Source: Chthoniobacterales bacterium (GTDB taxonomy: Bacteria > Verrucomicrobiota > Verrucomicrobiia > Chthoniobacterales > UBA6821). Taken from it: a DNA stretch of 52,161 bases. Numbering within the stretch: the stretch's first letter is position 1; each line of letters begins with the position of its first letter. The stretch spans positions 1 to 52,161 of the forward strand of contig JAPJNA010000025.1 in NCBI GenBank assembly GCA_026461395.1, in the 5' to 3' direction. Below the pieces are notes generated by a model, which did no database searches, was not told the origin of the DNA, and saw only the letters and a program-made list of their open reading frames with translations. This document shows, in pieces, positions 36,609-46,883 of this stretch. The translations under genes were made by a program, and so were the position numbers.

Positions 36609-38384
36609 ATGTCCAAACCAGCCACCACAGAAACCCGCATGGAGAAGATCGTCAGTCTCTGCAAGAGGCGCGGCTTCATCTACCAATCCTCCGAGATCTA
36701 CGGAGGCATCGGAGGATTCTGGGACTACGGCCCACTGGGAGCGGAACTGAAGCGCAATCTCCGCGATACCTGGTGGCGTGCGATGACCCGGGAGCGCGAG
36801 GATGTCGTCGGTCTCGACGCCACGATCATCATGCACCCGGCTATCTGGAGGGCCAGCGGCCATGTCGACACCTTCGCTGACATGATGCGCGAGTGCACCA
36901 TCTCCAACAAGCGGGTCCGAGCCGACCATGTGGAGCCCCAGTCCGGTTCAGTGATCCGCTTCACCGGGGCCAAGGTGCCCACTCCGGGAAATTGGCATCT
37001 CGACAGAACCATCGCTGTCTTGATGAAGCAGGGCGAGCACATCGAGAGCTTCCGCAAGCGGGTCCGCCTGCTTATTGCCCAGAACGCAGGCGCCGCTGCA
37101 GGTAAGCCGGAAGAGATCGAACTCCTCGGCGAGGAAAAGATCGATACGATCGACGGCTCGGTGGATTTTCATCCCGAGACCGGTGGAATGCTCAACGAGG
37201 CACGGCCCTTCAACCTCATGCTCCGCACCTATGTCGGACCGACGGCCACCGAGAACGATATCGCCTATCTGAGGCCAGAAACAGCCCAGGCGATCTTTGC
37301 CCAGTTCAAGAATGTCTGCGACTCCTCACGCGTGAAGGTCCCCTTCGGCATCGGCCAGATTGGGAAGGCCTTCCGCAACGAAGTGACGCCGAAAAACTTT
37401 ACTTTCCGTTCCCGCGAGTTCGAGCAGATGGAACTCGAGTTCTTCATCAAACCCGATGAGGCAGTCCGTCTCATCCATGGCTCTGTAGCGGCATGGCATG
37501 AAGGAGCCGACCTGAGCGAACCAAAGCCCGATTGGGGCTGGGAAATGTGGCACCGCTACTGGGTTGCGCAACGCACGGCCTACTATGCCTCGATCGGCCT
37601 TGGCCTAGATGTCCTTGAATACCACTGGCAGACCAAAGCCGACCTTGCCCACTACGCCCGCGCCTGTGTCGATATCCTCTACAAATTCCCCTTCGGCACA
37701 GACGAACTGGAAGGAATCGCGGCGCGTGGATCCTTTGATCTTACCCAGCATCAGACCCACTCCGGCAAACAGCTCGAGTATTTTGACGAGGAGTTGAAGG
37801 CCGCTTGCGACGCAATGAACCAGGAGCAGAAGACAGCCTTTATCGAGGAGACCCATGCGGCCCGTACAAATTTGGAAACATCCCGCGAGGAGATCACGTC
37901 GACCTGTGAAAAGCTCTTCAAGGGTCTCTACATACCCCATGTGATCGAGCCCTCTGCGGGGCTAGACCGTCTGGCCCTGGCCATTCTTGCCGATGCCTTC
38001 GACGAGGAGGAGGTAACTGACGACAAGGGAAAGACCGAGACCCGCACGGTGCTTCATTTCCATCCTAGGATCGCCCCGATCAAGGTCGGCGTCTTCCCTC
38101 TGCTCAAGAACAAGCCTGAACTCGTCTCCAAGGCCCGGGAGATCGTCGCCCTACTGCGCCCCCACATGAGCGTCTTCTACGACGAGACCGCCGCCATCGG
38201 TCGCCGCTACCGCCGACAAGATGAGGTGGGCACTCCGTTCGGAGTCACTATCGATTTCGAGACGCTCGGCGAGGAGAAACCCGAGTTCAAGGACACCGTG
38301 ACGCTGCGCGAGCGGGATTCGATGGAACAGCGCCGCATCCCGATCGCGGAGTTGCTGCCCTTCCTGCTCAGCAAGATTTTGTGA
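36609..38384 (+). CDS. glyS: Glycyl-tRNA synthetase (single-chain type)
   Basis: KRRGFIYQSSEIYGGIGGFWDYGPLGAELKRN, FRNEVTPKNFTFRSREFEQMELEFF, C-terminal anticodon-binding domain (APIKVGVFPLLKNK). Confidence 0.96.
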   Translation: MSKPATTETRMEKIVSLCKRRGFIYQSSEIYGGIGGFWDYGPLGAELKRNLRDTWWRAMTREREDVVGLDATIIMHPAIWRASGHVDTFADMMRECTISNKRVRADHVEPQSGSVIRFTGAKVPTPGNWHLDRTIAVLMKQGEHIESFRKRVRLLIAQNAGAAAGKPEEIELLGEEKIDTIDGSVDFHPETGGMLNEARPFNLMLRTYVGPTATENDIAYLRPETAQAIFAQFKNVCDSSRVKVPFGIGQIGKAFRNEVTPKNFTFRSREFEQMELEFFIKPDEAVRLIHGSVAAWHEGADLSEPKPDWGWEMWHRYWVAQRTAYYASIGLGLDVLEYHWQTKADLAHYARACVDILYKFPFGTDELEGIAARGSFDLTQHQTHSGKQLEYFDEELKAACDAMNQEQKTAFIEETHAARTNLETSREEITSTCEKLFKGLYIPHVIEPSAGLDRLALAILADAFDEEEVTDDKGKTETRTVLHFHPRIAPIKVGVFPLLKNKPELVSKAREIVALLRPHMSVFYDETAAIGRRYRRQDEVGTPFGVTIDFETLGEEKPEFKDTVTLRERDSMEQRRIPIAELLPFLLSKIL

Positions 38385-38500
38385 GCTTGAGCCCTACGGG
38401 CTGCCGAAACCTGATAGCTGAAACTTGCCGTAACGGATGCGAAGCACCGGCCGGGCCAGCAAACTTGAAGTAACAGCCTGCTGACCCATCGGTTTTTTTC

Positions 38501-38533
38501 GTCTCAGGTCTCAGGTCTCAGGTCTCAGGTCTC
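38501..38533. repeat. (GTCTCAG)4 + GTCTC heptamer tandem repeat overlapping the xseA stop
   Basis: Read directly: gtctcag gtctcag gtctcag gtctcag gtctc. Confidence 0.9.
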
Positions 38534-40061
38534 CACCTTCAACCTCCGATCCGATCTCTCCGTCGGCGAATTGGGTTAGCATCCTCTCTCCCGGCTTGAT
38601 CTGGGCTGCTGAGACAATGACCTTTCCGTCTTTCGCCCGTGTGATGCTGAAACCCCGCTGCAGGGTTGCCTGGGGGCTCAGCGCTGCGAGGGCCGAACCA
38701 ACCCGACTCATCCTGCCTTTCTCCCGCTCAAACCGGTGACGAAGGATCACACCTAGCTGATCTCCCAGCGAGGAGAGCCTCTGCTCAGCATTTGCCAGAC
38801 GATAACCCGGATGAGCCGATGCAATCTGCACAGCCATTCTGGCTAGCCTGGCATCCAACTGCTCCAACCGGCGATCCAAGAGCCCGGAAAGGGACTCTTC
38901 GAGACGATCCGCCGTCTGCCGAGCCTCCTCCGTCCGACGGTAGGGTTCCCGGAATAATGCCGAAGAAGCCAGTCGGTGCTCAGCTGCACGTTGAAGCCCG
39001 ATAAGCGCCTCGGCCTCTCGCGCAATCCTAGCCACCAGAGCACGGCAGCGCTCCAAAAGTTCGGAGCCCTCTGCGGCAAGCAGTTCCGCTGCGGCACTCG
39101 GAGTGGGAGCCCGAAGATCGGCGACGAAATCTGCAATTGAGAAATCGATCTCATGACCCACGGCACTCACGACAGGAATTCGGGATTCGGCGATGGCGCG
39201 AGCGACGACCTCTTCGTTGAATTCCCAGAGATCCTCCAAACTCCCGCCACCGCGTGTGACGACAATGACATCCACAGGACCGATAGAGGGATTTTCCTCG
39301 GAGAGTTCTGAAATGGCGGCAGCAATTTCGGCGGCCGCTCCCTTGCCCTGGACCCGCACGGGGTAGATGACCACCCGGAGCCCCGGATGGCGACGGTGAA
39401 GCACCTTCAAGAAATCCTGGATCGCAGCTCCCGTGGGAGAAGTGACCACGGCGATCCGGCGTGGAAAACGAGGGATCGGACTCTTCCTCTCGAGATCGAA
39501 AAGCCCCTCGGCTGCAAGTCGTCGCTTGAGCTCCTCAAACCGCGCCTGAAGCATTCCCTCTCCCTTGGCCTGCACCAGACGCACCATCAGCTGGTACTGC
39601 CCGCGTGCCTGGTAAACGCTCACCGGCCCGTAAATCTGTACTTGGAGGCCGTCGCGCAACTCGACCTTCTGACCCGAGGCAGAGCGGGCAAAGAGGACAC
39701 AGGAGAGCTGTGATTCCTCATCCTTGAGCGTGAAGTAGCAATGACCGGAGCCTTGGCGACGGAGGTTGGAAATCTCCCCCTCGACCCAGACCATGCCGAT
39801 ACCCTCTTCAAGAAGCCCGGTGATCCGTCGGGTTAACTGGGCTACGGTGAACACTTCTGGCTCCTTGGAATCTTTGGAGTCGGAAGTCGAGAGATGGGAG
39901 ATAGGCGATTGAGTCCGGGGAGGAGTACTTCCCATGGGGAGATCCTTCTTTCTAGGAATGCTTGTTTCCGGCGCTTTTTCCTTCTGGCGCGGGAGCACTG
40001 GGGCCATGTCAAAGCCGAGCTGCAACTCGCCCTCCGCTTCCTTGACTGGACGACGGGACAT
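38511..40061 (-). CDS. xseA: Exodeoxyribonuclease VII large subunit
   Basis: FTVAQLTRRITGLLEEGIGMVWVEGEISNLRRQGSGHCYFTLKDEESQLSCVLF; RIAVVTSPTGAAIQDFL; VIVVTRGGGSLEDLWEFNEE. Confidence 0.95.
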   Translation of the reverse strand: MSRRPVKEAEGELQLGFDMAPVLPRQKEKAPETSIPRKKDLPMGSTPPRTQSPISHLSTSDSKDSKEPEVFTVAQLTRRITGLLEEGIGMVWVEGEISNLRRQGSGHCYFTLKDEESQLSCVLFARSASGQKVELRDGLQVQIYGPVSVYQARGQYQLMVRLVQAKGEGMLQARFEELKRRLAAEGLFDLERKSPIPRFPRRIAVVTSPTGAAIQDFLKVLHRRHPGLRVVIYPVRVQGKGAAAEIAAAISELSEENPSIGPVDVIVVTRGGGSLEDLWEFNEEVVARAIAESRIPVVSAVGHEIDFSIADFVADLRAPTPSAAAELLAAEGSELLERCRALVARIAREAEALIGLQRAAEHRLASSALFREPYRRTEEARQTADRLEESLSGLLDRRLEQLDARLARMAVQIASAHPGYRLANAEQRLSSLGDQLGVILRHRFEREKGRMSRVGSALAALSPQATLQRGFSITRAKDGKVIVSAAQIKPGERMLTQFADGEIGSEVEGGDLRPET

Positions 40062-40063
40062 GG

Positions 40064-40672
40064 TCAGGAGAGCTGGGCACGCAGTACCGCTAGCAACTTC
40101 TCTAGGCGCTTCGGAATCTCAATCTCCTCCAGCAGCATCTGGCGCATTCGAGGATCGGCCACCAGGGTCGAGGCCACCAGATCTGTGATAACACCAATAC
40201 TGGTGATCTGGTTCAAGTAGGCTTCGAACTGTGACGGCAGTTCGATTCCCTGCTCTTTGAAACGCGCACACAGGGCGTGAAGCTGGATGACCTTCGACTC
40301 GAGATCATCGTGTTCCCCTTCATCACTGCGAAGCTCCTCAACCCGTGCAATGCGATAGGGACTAGACTGATCCCAACCCGTGAACCGCACGCGGCAGACC
40401 CCCTGGAGGATCAGGTTGGATGTTCCATCATCGTTCCGGATACAGGCCCGGACTAATCCTGCTCCGGCGATCATCTCGACTTCGCTCTCATCCTGATTGC
40501 AAGGCATCGCCATCGCGACCATGCGACCCGCAGCAAGTGCCTCCTCCAGCATCTCACGGTAACGCGGCTCAAAAATATAGAGGGGCAGTAGCGCGTTGGG
40601 GAAGAGCGTTACCCCCGGGAGAACCATGACCGGAAGGGATGGCGGGAGTGGTTCGATTTGTTCCCCATTCAT
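40064..40672 (-). CDS. LON substrate-binding-domain protein
   Basis: LPVMVLPGVTLFPNALLPLYIFEPRYREMLEEAL; GAGLVRACIRNDDGTSNLILQGVCRVRF. Confidence 0.88.
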   Translation of the reverse strand: MNGEQIEPLPPSLPVMVLPGVTLFPNALLPLYIFEPRYREMLEEALAAGRMVAMAMPCNQDESEVEMIAGAGLVRACIRNDDGTSNLILQGVCRVRFTGWDQSSPYRIARVEELRSDEGEHDDLESKVIQLHALCARFKEQGIELPSQFEAYLNQITSIGVITDLVASTLVADPRMRQMLLEEIEIPKRLEKLLAVLRAQLS

Positions 40673-40815
40673 GGCATGAGGCTACGCATTCCTGCAGCTC
40701 TCCATAAACCAGAAAAAAAGACTTTAGTGTCCGCTCAGGTCTTGCAGTGAATTAGGGCGAAATTGTTCCTTTTTAAACCTTCACCCAGGCCTTTCCAGCA
40801 GCTAGTTAAAAGCCT

Positions 40816-41997
40816 GTGATTGTCTCATGTTCTCCCATATTTTCTAGATCGGGCAGCGTGTTCTTGATGATCTGCCTGTTTCTTGGCGCCATCCCCCCTA
40901 TCAGGGCGGGAACATTCGATCCCCTGACCGTGCCCCTTCAGCCCAAGCCTACCATAGGATCGATTCCCTTTTGGGAAACTGGAACCACCAACGTTCCTTC
41001 CATTCATACCGAGTCTGATTCCGTTGACATTCCCGTCCCATCCCTCTCCTCCCAAGAGGAGATCGGCTGCTTCGCGCTAACCGTGGTCTTCCAAGACAAC
41101 GGGGATGGAGGACCCGTCGTGGAGTGGAGATCGAACCAGGGGGATCTCACCCTCCTAAGCGCAGGCTTGGGGGAGAACGGTGTAGCGCTTGGATTGAATG
41201 CTCGCACCCTCCTGCTTCCCCAGTCACTGACCTTGGACGGCGGCACTGTCAGGGTCTCCTTTGCCGGAAGGTTTTCTCGCCTGATCTCGATTTCCCTGCG
41301 ACCGGCAAGGGAACTGGGCGTGGCGGCGCTTGGCGAGGACTTCAAGCCCGCTCTTATCGAGGACGATCATCAAGTCCTTGCCGAGGAGGAAGTCTCCGGA
41401 GCCGATCATCCTTCACAGTCAGGAGACAAGACCGATGGTTATGTCATCCATGCGGATCTGGCAGCCTCGCCCCTGCGTCTCGATCTCCCGGGATCTGGAA
41501 ACACGACGGAATTAGTGGTTCCTCTCTCAGACAAGCCGGTGGGAAGCCTGCTCCAGGCCGAGATGGGAGGACTGGATCCAGAGTCTTGGATTGAGGTCAG
41601 CATTAACGGCGAGTTGCGTGGCATTCTAGCCCCAGCCCCCTTTTCTCTCAAGTCACCCGCAGTCATCATCTCCCCAGAAGGCCACCTTCAAGTTGCGGGA
41701 TGGCGGAACGCCTCGATTTTCATTCCCTCCCGACTCTGGACTTTGGGTGACAACTCGATTGTCCTCTACCTGCACCGGGCTCCGGGCGATTCCGGCGCCC
41801 CTGTTTACCTGAGGAATGTCAGAGCCGATCTTCTTTTCCCCAGCACCAATGCCAGTACCGCCGCCAGTACCGCCTGGTCATCAACGGCATCGGGATCTTC
41901 TGAACCCCTCTCCACTGGGTCACTATACGGAAATCCTTCACCCTCGCTGTTTCATGCATCCTCACCGGCTCCCCTCCCCACAGGCGGCCTTCCTTAA
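40816..41997 (+). CDS. Secreted protein of unknown function upstream of the T2SS operon
   Basis: GTG start, signal-peptide-like SVFLMICLFLGAIPPIRAG; co-directional with gspG. Confidence 0.6.
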   Translation: MIVSCSPIFSRSGSVFLMICLFLGAIPPIRAGTFDPLTVPLQPKPTIGSIPFWETGTTNVPSIHTESDSVDIPVPSLSSQEEIGCFALTVVFQDNGDGGPVVEWRSNQGDLTLLSAGLGENGVALGLNARTLLLPQSLTLDGGTVRVSFAGRFSRLISISLRPARELGVAALGEDFKPALIEDDHQVLAEEEVSGADHPSQSGDKTDGYVIHADLAASPLRLDLPGSGNTTELVVPLSDKPVGSLLQAEMGGLDPESWIEVSINGELRGILAPAPFSLKSPAVIISPEGHLQVAGWRNASIFIPSRLWTLGDNSIVLYLHRAPGDSGAPVYLRNVRADLLFPSTNASTAASTAWSSTASGSSEPLSTGSLYGNPSPSLFHASSPAPLPTGGLP

Positions 41998-42086
41998 ACT
42001 CATCGACCGATCTTGACGCCAGACGCTTCCTAGAAGAGATCTAGGAAACCACTGCATTTCACCTTTCTTCAACCATCCGAGCGACC

Positions 42087-42533
42087 ATGACATCTACGAA
42101 CAATCCCTCTCGCCTTAACCGTCTTGCCTCCCTCCGCGGAGATTCAGGCTATACTCTCTTCGAGATCATGCTCGTGCTCGGCATCATCGCCGTCCTTGTC
42201 GGCTCTGCTATCTACATGCTCTCGGGCAACATTGATGTGGCCAAGGAACAGCGCGTGCAGAGCGATATCCAGGCGATCTCGATGCAGCTCCGCACCTACG
42301 AGATGCTCAATTACCGCAAGCCTTCCACCGAGCAAGGCCTGAAGGCTCTGGTCCAAATGCCCTCTTCGGATCCGAAGCCCCAGCATTGGAAGAAGCTGAT
42401 GGAGAGCGTCCCTCTTGACCCATGGGGTAATCAGTATGTCTACATCAATCCGGGAAAGTTCAAGACCGACGGCTTCGATCTCTACTCATTCGGGCCGAAG
42501 GGAGTCGAGGGTGACGGCAATATCGGAAAATAA
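42087..42533 (+). CDS. gspG: Type II secretion major pseudopilin GspG
   Basis: GYTLFEIMLVLGIIAVLVGSAIYMLSG pilin helix; SDIQAISMQLRTYEMLNYRKPSTEQGLKALV...PLDPWGNQYVYINPG...GFDLYSFGPKGVEGDG. Confidence 0.95.
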   Translation: MTSTNNPSRLNRLASLRGDSGYTLFEIMLVLGIIAVLVGSAIYMLSGNIDVAKEQRVQSDIQAISMQLRTYEMLNYRKPSTEQGLKALVQMPSSDPKPQHWKKLMESVPLDPWGNQYVYINPGKFKTDGFDLYSFGPKGVEGDGNIGK

Positions 42534-42972
42534 TCGGCGGGTGCGGGGAAGGGGCGTCCGCGCTTTTACGCTTCTGGAGATCATCATTGCCCTCTCACTG
42601 GTGGCGATTCTCGTCTCGGCCTCACTTCCCTATCTCTTCGACTCCTTTGCGGCTGCAGCGGGAGACCGCGCGGCGGACGCTATCACAAAAAGAGCGCAGG
42701 AGATCCGCTCCAAGGCCATGGAATCCGGAGAACGTCAGAAGATCATCCTGACCTCCAACGGCATCAAAGACTTGCCCCTTCCGGTCGGATGGACTCTCCA
42801 AGTCAAGGGGCTCAACGACTCGAAATTCCATGCACCGGCACGCAACCAAACCTGGGAATTCAATGCCGTCGGCATCTGCGAACCGATCTCGATCCGCCTG
42901 ATAAAAAAAGATAGGGAGATCCTCCTCTCCTTTGATGCGCTGACAGCACAGCCGGCCCATGACGATGAGTGA
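42511..42972 (+). CDS. gspH: Type II secretion minor pseudopilin GspH-like
   Basis: RAFTLLEIIIALSLVAILVSASLPYLF prepilin motif; likely GTG start overlapping the gspG end. Confidence 0.75.
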   Translation: MTAISENNRRVRGRGVRAFTLLEIIIALSLVAILVSASLPYLFDSFAAAAGDRAADAITKRAQEIRSKAMESGERQKIILTSNGIKDLPLPVGWTLQVKGLNDSKFHAPARNQTWEFNAVGICEPISIRLIKKDREILLSFDALTAQPAHDDE

Positions 42973-43366
42973 CCGGGATCTTAAGAAAAGAACCGGAAGC
43001 TTCACCCAGGGGTTCACCTTGTTTGAAGTGCTTATTGCCTTGGCTGTCTTCATGCTTGCAGTGACCGGTCTGGCCATAGCCTTGAATACGGCGCTCCAGG
43101 CGGCCTTAGAGGTTAGGCAGCGCTCGTTTTGCCGGGCAGAACTAGAATCACGACTCGCCTTCTGCCAGGCAGTCCCTCCTCCCATCGGAAGCACCAGGGT
43201 CCTGGAGGCCTCGAAAAACCACGGGGTGAAGGTCGAGGAGTCCCTTATCCCTTGGCCGCTAAAAAACGGGCAAGGCCTCGAGGTAACAGGCCTGAAGAAG
43301 CTGACGATCAAGACATCATCTGGCAACCAGAAGGATCAGGCGGAGATTCTGCTCAACCTCCCATGA
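42959..43366 (+). CDS. gspI: Type II secretion minor pseudopilin GspI-like
   Basis: GFTLFEVLIALAVFMLAVTGLAIALN. Confidence 0.8.
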   Translation: MTMSDRDLKKRTGSFTQGFTLFEVLIALAVFMLAVTGLAIALNTALQAALEVRQRSFCRAELESRLAFCQAVPPPIGSTRVLEASKNHGVKVEESLIPWPLKNGQGLEVTGLKKLTIKTSSGNQKDQAEILLNLP

Positions 43367-44058
43367 TCACCCGGACCTCCAAACGATCTGTCGATAGCAC
43401 CTTGAAAGCCTTCACGCTACTGGAGGTGATCCTTTCGATGGCAATCATGGCCCTGCTCGCAGCCTCGGTCTATGCGATCACGAGTTCATCGATCACGGCA
43501 GCACGGACGGCGATGGATCAACAACTTGTCCTGCGCCGCCTGGATGCCTTCCTCCGAATCACCCGCAACGCCTTCCTTAATCTTCCAGGACAGGGAACAG
43601 TCGCCCTCGAAATAGGCAAGGGTAAGGGAGGTGCCGCTGAGCCCCGCTTAATCTTGGGAAAGGTTCAGGGACTTTTTGGAATACCAAGCCTTGGTGGAGC
43701 ATCCCTAATGCTAGCCGCAAAAGCGCGGTCGGATGGTACGAGGACGATCTGCATGGTAAGGATTCCCGCTCGACTGAGCGACCGCGAACTAGAAGCGGCA
43801 ATGAATGCCCCTGGCGTTCCTCTTCTGCCTAAAGTCAGAAAACCGCGTTGGTCCTTCATGGCGGGAGTCAATGGGGATGGGACACCTGCCTGGAAAGAAG
43901 AGTGGCCAGCAGGAGGTGGAAGTCCCCGCCCCCTACTGGTACGTCTGCAGCTAGAAATCGACGAGATTCCGGATCCCGTGGAAGCGATTTTTTATGTACC
44001 GCCGTTACCAGCACCCCAAGCTGTCACGACAACGCAAACAAATGCAGTGCAGCCATGA
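43363..44058 (+). CDS. gspJ: Type II secretion minor pseudopilin GspJ-like
   Basis: AFTLLEVILSMAIMALLAASVYAITSSS; ATGA overlap with gspI. ORF opens at 43129. Confidence 0.75.
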   Translation: MITRTSKRSVDSTLKAFTLLEVILSMAIMALLAASVYAITSSSITAARTAMDQQLVLRRLDAFLRITRNAFLNLPGQGTVALEIGKGKGGAAEPRLILGKVQGLFGIPSLGGASLMLAAKARSDGTRTICMVRIPARLSDRELEAAMNAPGVPLLPKVRKPRWSFMAGVNGDGTPAWKEEWPAGGGSPRPLLVRLQLEIDEIPDPVEAIFYVPPLPAPQAVTTTQTNAVQP

Positions 44059-44999
44059 AGAGCCTCCCTCTGCAACGAACCTCCGCAATGGCCTTGCCAA
44101 TGGTGCTCTGGAGTATCGCCTTGCTCACGGGTATCGTCCTGCTTTTAGCCGGAATCATCGAGGGATGGATCACCGAGGAGACGCATTCCGAAAAACTCTT
44201 TCAGGCCCGCGAGCAGGCCTTGTCCGGTGTAGCTGTCGCCATGAACCCCGGGGTGTTTCCCGGAGATCCCCTTTTAAATCAGTTCTCCAAGGACAAGAGC
44301 GAAGGCTATCAGGTTGTGATCAAGGATGAGTCGGGACTCATTAATCCGAACTACTACCTCGTGCAGACACCCGATCAGCGCTCCGTACTCGGCCAGCTCT
44401 TCACCTCGTGGAAAATCGATAAGAATACCTCTGACACTGCGACCGACGGTCTCTACGACTGGCAAAGCCAAAGCCCCTTCCGATCGCTTCATGGGGCGAA
44501 AAAAGAAGAGTATGCAGCCGCCGGAATGTCGGGTCTCCCTCCGGGAGCTCCCTTTGCCTCTCCCGAGGAGATGGAGCTAGTGATTGGGTTTGATCCGGTC
44601 GTGCAGGCAAAGCCGGACTGGATCAGCTACTTCACCACCTACTACAACGGTCCTGTGAATATTCTCCGGGCACCGAAAAACATCCTTATAGAACTGCTCG
44701 GCCTGCTTCCCTCCCAAGCGAATGCCTGGATAGCCCTGAGAGCAGGCAAGGATGGGATCGAAAACACCGCAGATGATCTTCAGCCGACCGACCTCACCAA
44801 CGCCATCAGCTTGATGGGGGTCAATGGAGCGCAGGGAGCCGTCATTGCAAGAATCTGTACGAGTAGTGGTTCCGTGCGCCGGATCGAGAGCACCGGCTTC
44901 TGCAACGGGGTGAAGCAACGAATCACGGTGATTGCACCCGTGGCCTCAACACAAAGTCCCCAAGGCGCAAGCTCTGTGCTAGGGTGGACGGAGCAATAA
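44055..44999 (+). CDS. gspK: Type II secretion pseudopilin GspK-like
   Basis: AMALPMVLWSIALLTGIVLLLAG N-terminal helix; DESGLINPNYYLVQTP; helix-hairpin-helix-like GLLPSQANAWIALRAGKDGIENTADDLQPTDL. Confidence 0.8.
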   Translation: MKSLPLQRTSAMALPMVLWSIALLTGIVLLLAGIIEGWITEETHSEKLFQAREQALSGVAVAMNPGVFPGDPLLNQFSKDKSEGYQVVIKDESGLINPNYYLVQTPDQRSVLGQLFTSWKIDKNTSDTATDGLYDWQSQSPFRSLHGAKKEEYAAAGMSGLPPGAPFASPEEMELVIGFDPVVQAKPDWISYFTTYYNGPVNILRAPKNILIELLGLLPSQANAWIALRAGKDGIENTADDLQPTDLTNAISLMGVNGAQGAVIARICTSSGSVRRIESTGFCNGVKQRITVIAPVASTQSPQGASSVLGWTEQ

Positions 45000-45006
45000 T
45001 TCTTCC

Positions 45007-46326
45007 ATGGATCCATCCTCCGCAATCCTGATGCCGGAGACTGCTTTGACCGACAAGGCCAAGGGTAGGAAACCTACTGCCTCTAACGGGAAAGAACGCT
45101 CAGGAGGCACTGTGATCGAACGTCCAGGAGCCGAACCCGGCATCTGGGAACGCTGGTATTTTCCATCGCAGGGAAGCCCGGAAATTCTCAACGATGAAGA
45201 GGCCCTGCCCAAAAAATCCTTGAGGGTGACGGCACTTCCCTCCGCATCTCTTTTTTCCTGGCCACTCTGGATCGCGGCGGAGGGGGAAAGCCGTGATCTC
45301 GTCAAGATGGAGCTGGCCGGCAGGCATCTCCTCAAACGAGGAATGGAGGAGGGATTGACCGCCATTCCGATTCTACAACTCGGGGAGCGCCGACTGGTCC
45401 TGGCCGTGGCTACAGAGGAACCATTTCCCGAAGAGATAATGCCCGATCATTGGAAAAATGCCGACCGCTTCGAGATTTCAGCACGTCTCCGGGGTCCTCA
45501 GGAAAAGCCCGATATGATTCTGTGGCAGGAGCAGGGCGTCGTTCAGGCCGCTTATTACCGTGATGGACAAACAGTCTGGTTCTGCGCCATCCGTCCCGGA
45601 CACTGCGGATCAACATTGCGACGCGCCTCGGTGCGACTTCTTTCAGAGGGTATCCTGAGTCATCTTCCGAATACGATTCTCCTTCAGGGGATATCGTTGG
45701 AAGCACGACTCTTGTTGACCAAGGAACTCGACGCCAACTTTCCCCAAGCCAGCATCTCCGCGCCTCAGGAAGTCGCTCCTCCCTCACTTCCACCAACACC
45801 GATCGCCCTTACTCCAACAGGGGCACGACAGGAGAGGCTTCTCAAACAACGCAGTGAACGACTCCTCTCCATCGGTTCCGTGGCGGCCATCCTTTACCTG
45901 TTGCTCTTGGCTTGGGGCTCGGGAGATCTTCTGATCAGGCAGGCGGCTTTGAAGCGTATCCGGAGGGAAGTTGCAGACATCGCGGCTCCGGCCCTCCAAG
46001 CAAAACAGGAATCGGAGCGCTGGAATGCCTTGCGTCCTGCAATCGACCCGACCACGTATCCCCTGGATCTCCTGGCCGCCGCGTCAGCCCCGACCGAAGG
46101 AGGTAAGGTGCGCCTCATCAGCTTTAACCTCGAGCAGGGTCACCTCTTGATCTCGGGTGAGGCAACCGATGTCACCCAAGCTTACGCCTTTATCGAGCAA
46201 CTCAAAAAAAACCCGCTACTCCAGGAGTATGACTGGACGTCAGGCCAGCCCCAACTAGCGGGGAAAAACAGTGTAAAATTCGATCTGGAAGGGACACGCC
46301 TCAGTCCACGCCAAGACGTCCCATGA
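45007..46326 (+). CDS. GspL/PilN-like T2SS inner-membrane assembly protein
   Basis: Large N-terminal cytoplasmic domain, one TM (IGSVAAILYLLLLAWGSGDLL), C-terminal ferredoxin-like region; operon position. Confidence 0.65.
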   Translation: MDPSSAILMPETALTDKAKGRKPTASNGKERSGGTVIERPGAEPGIWERWYFPSQGSPEILNDEEALPKKSLRVTALPSASLFSWPLWIAAEGESRDLVKMELAGRHLLKRGMEEGLTAIPILQLGERRLVLAVATEEPFPEEIMPDHWKNADRFEISARLRGPQEKPDMILWQEQGVVQAAYYRDGQTVWFCAIRPGHCGSTLRRASVRLLSEGILSHLPNTILLQGISLEARLLLTKELDANFPQASISAPQEVAPPSLPPTPIALTPTGARQERLLKQRSERLLSIGSVAAILYLLLLAWGSGDLLIRQAALKRIRREVADIAAPALQAKQESERWNALRPAIDPTTYPLDLLAAASAPTEGGKVRLISFNLEQGHLLISGEATDVTQAYAFIEQLKKNPLLQEYDWTSGQPQLAGKNSVKFDLEGTRLSPRQDVP

Positions 46327-46883
46327 GAACTCTGGCTCCCAACGAAAAAACCCTTCTTCTGCTGTTGTGCGGCGCGCTCTTTGTGGCCGTCAACATGGCG
46401 GGAATCCGCTCGTTTTTGAAAGCAAGGGAGGGGCTACGGAAGGCCATTGTAACAGGGACTTCGGAATTGAGCCTGGACAAGAATTGGCTCGAGATCGGAC
46501 GCTCGCTGGCTCCTGCCGATGACTGGATCAACTCCCACCCGATGCCGCGCTTTCTACCTGATGAAGCAAGCTCACAGCTTCTGAAATCGGAGCGGGAAGA
46601 AGCTGAAAAAGCAGGTCTCAAGATAACCGAGGAAAATCTCCTTCCCTCTCAGGAAACCCCTTATGGACCGACTGTCGCAGTTTCAGTAAAACTGACGGGC
46701 CCCTTTGAGGGAGTGGTTCGGATGCTCTTTGCCCTGCAATCCCCCACAGCATGGCGCACCGTTGAGAAATTGGCATTGAAGAGCGACTCCCAGCCCCCCA
46801 ATGTCGTCGCCGACCTTGAGTTGCATCAATACTTTCAGCTCTCCTCAAGCCCCGAATCTCCACCGAAACAGACCCATCCATGA
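46323..46883 (+). CDS. GspM/PilO-like T2SS protein
   Basis: N-terminal TM (LLLLLCGALFVAVNMAGI) and coiled-coil/ferredoxin-like body; ATGA overlap with the upstream gene. Confidence 0.6.
   Translation: MRTLAPNEKTLLLLLCGALFVAVNMAGIRSFLKAREGLRKAIVTGTSELSLDKNWLEIGRSLAPADDWINSHPMPRFLPDEASSQLLKSEREEAEKAGLKITEENLLPSQETPYGPTVAVSVKLTGPFEGVVRMLFALQSPTAWRTVEKLALKSDSQPPNVVADLELHQYFQLSSSPESPPKQTHP

Noticed and set aside
38501-38533. Heptamer repeat as a phase-variation switch for xseA
   Set aside because: The xseA stop is reached early within the repeat, so copy-number changes beyond it would only alter the extreme C terminus or 3' UTR.
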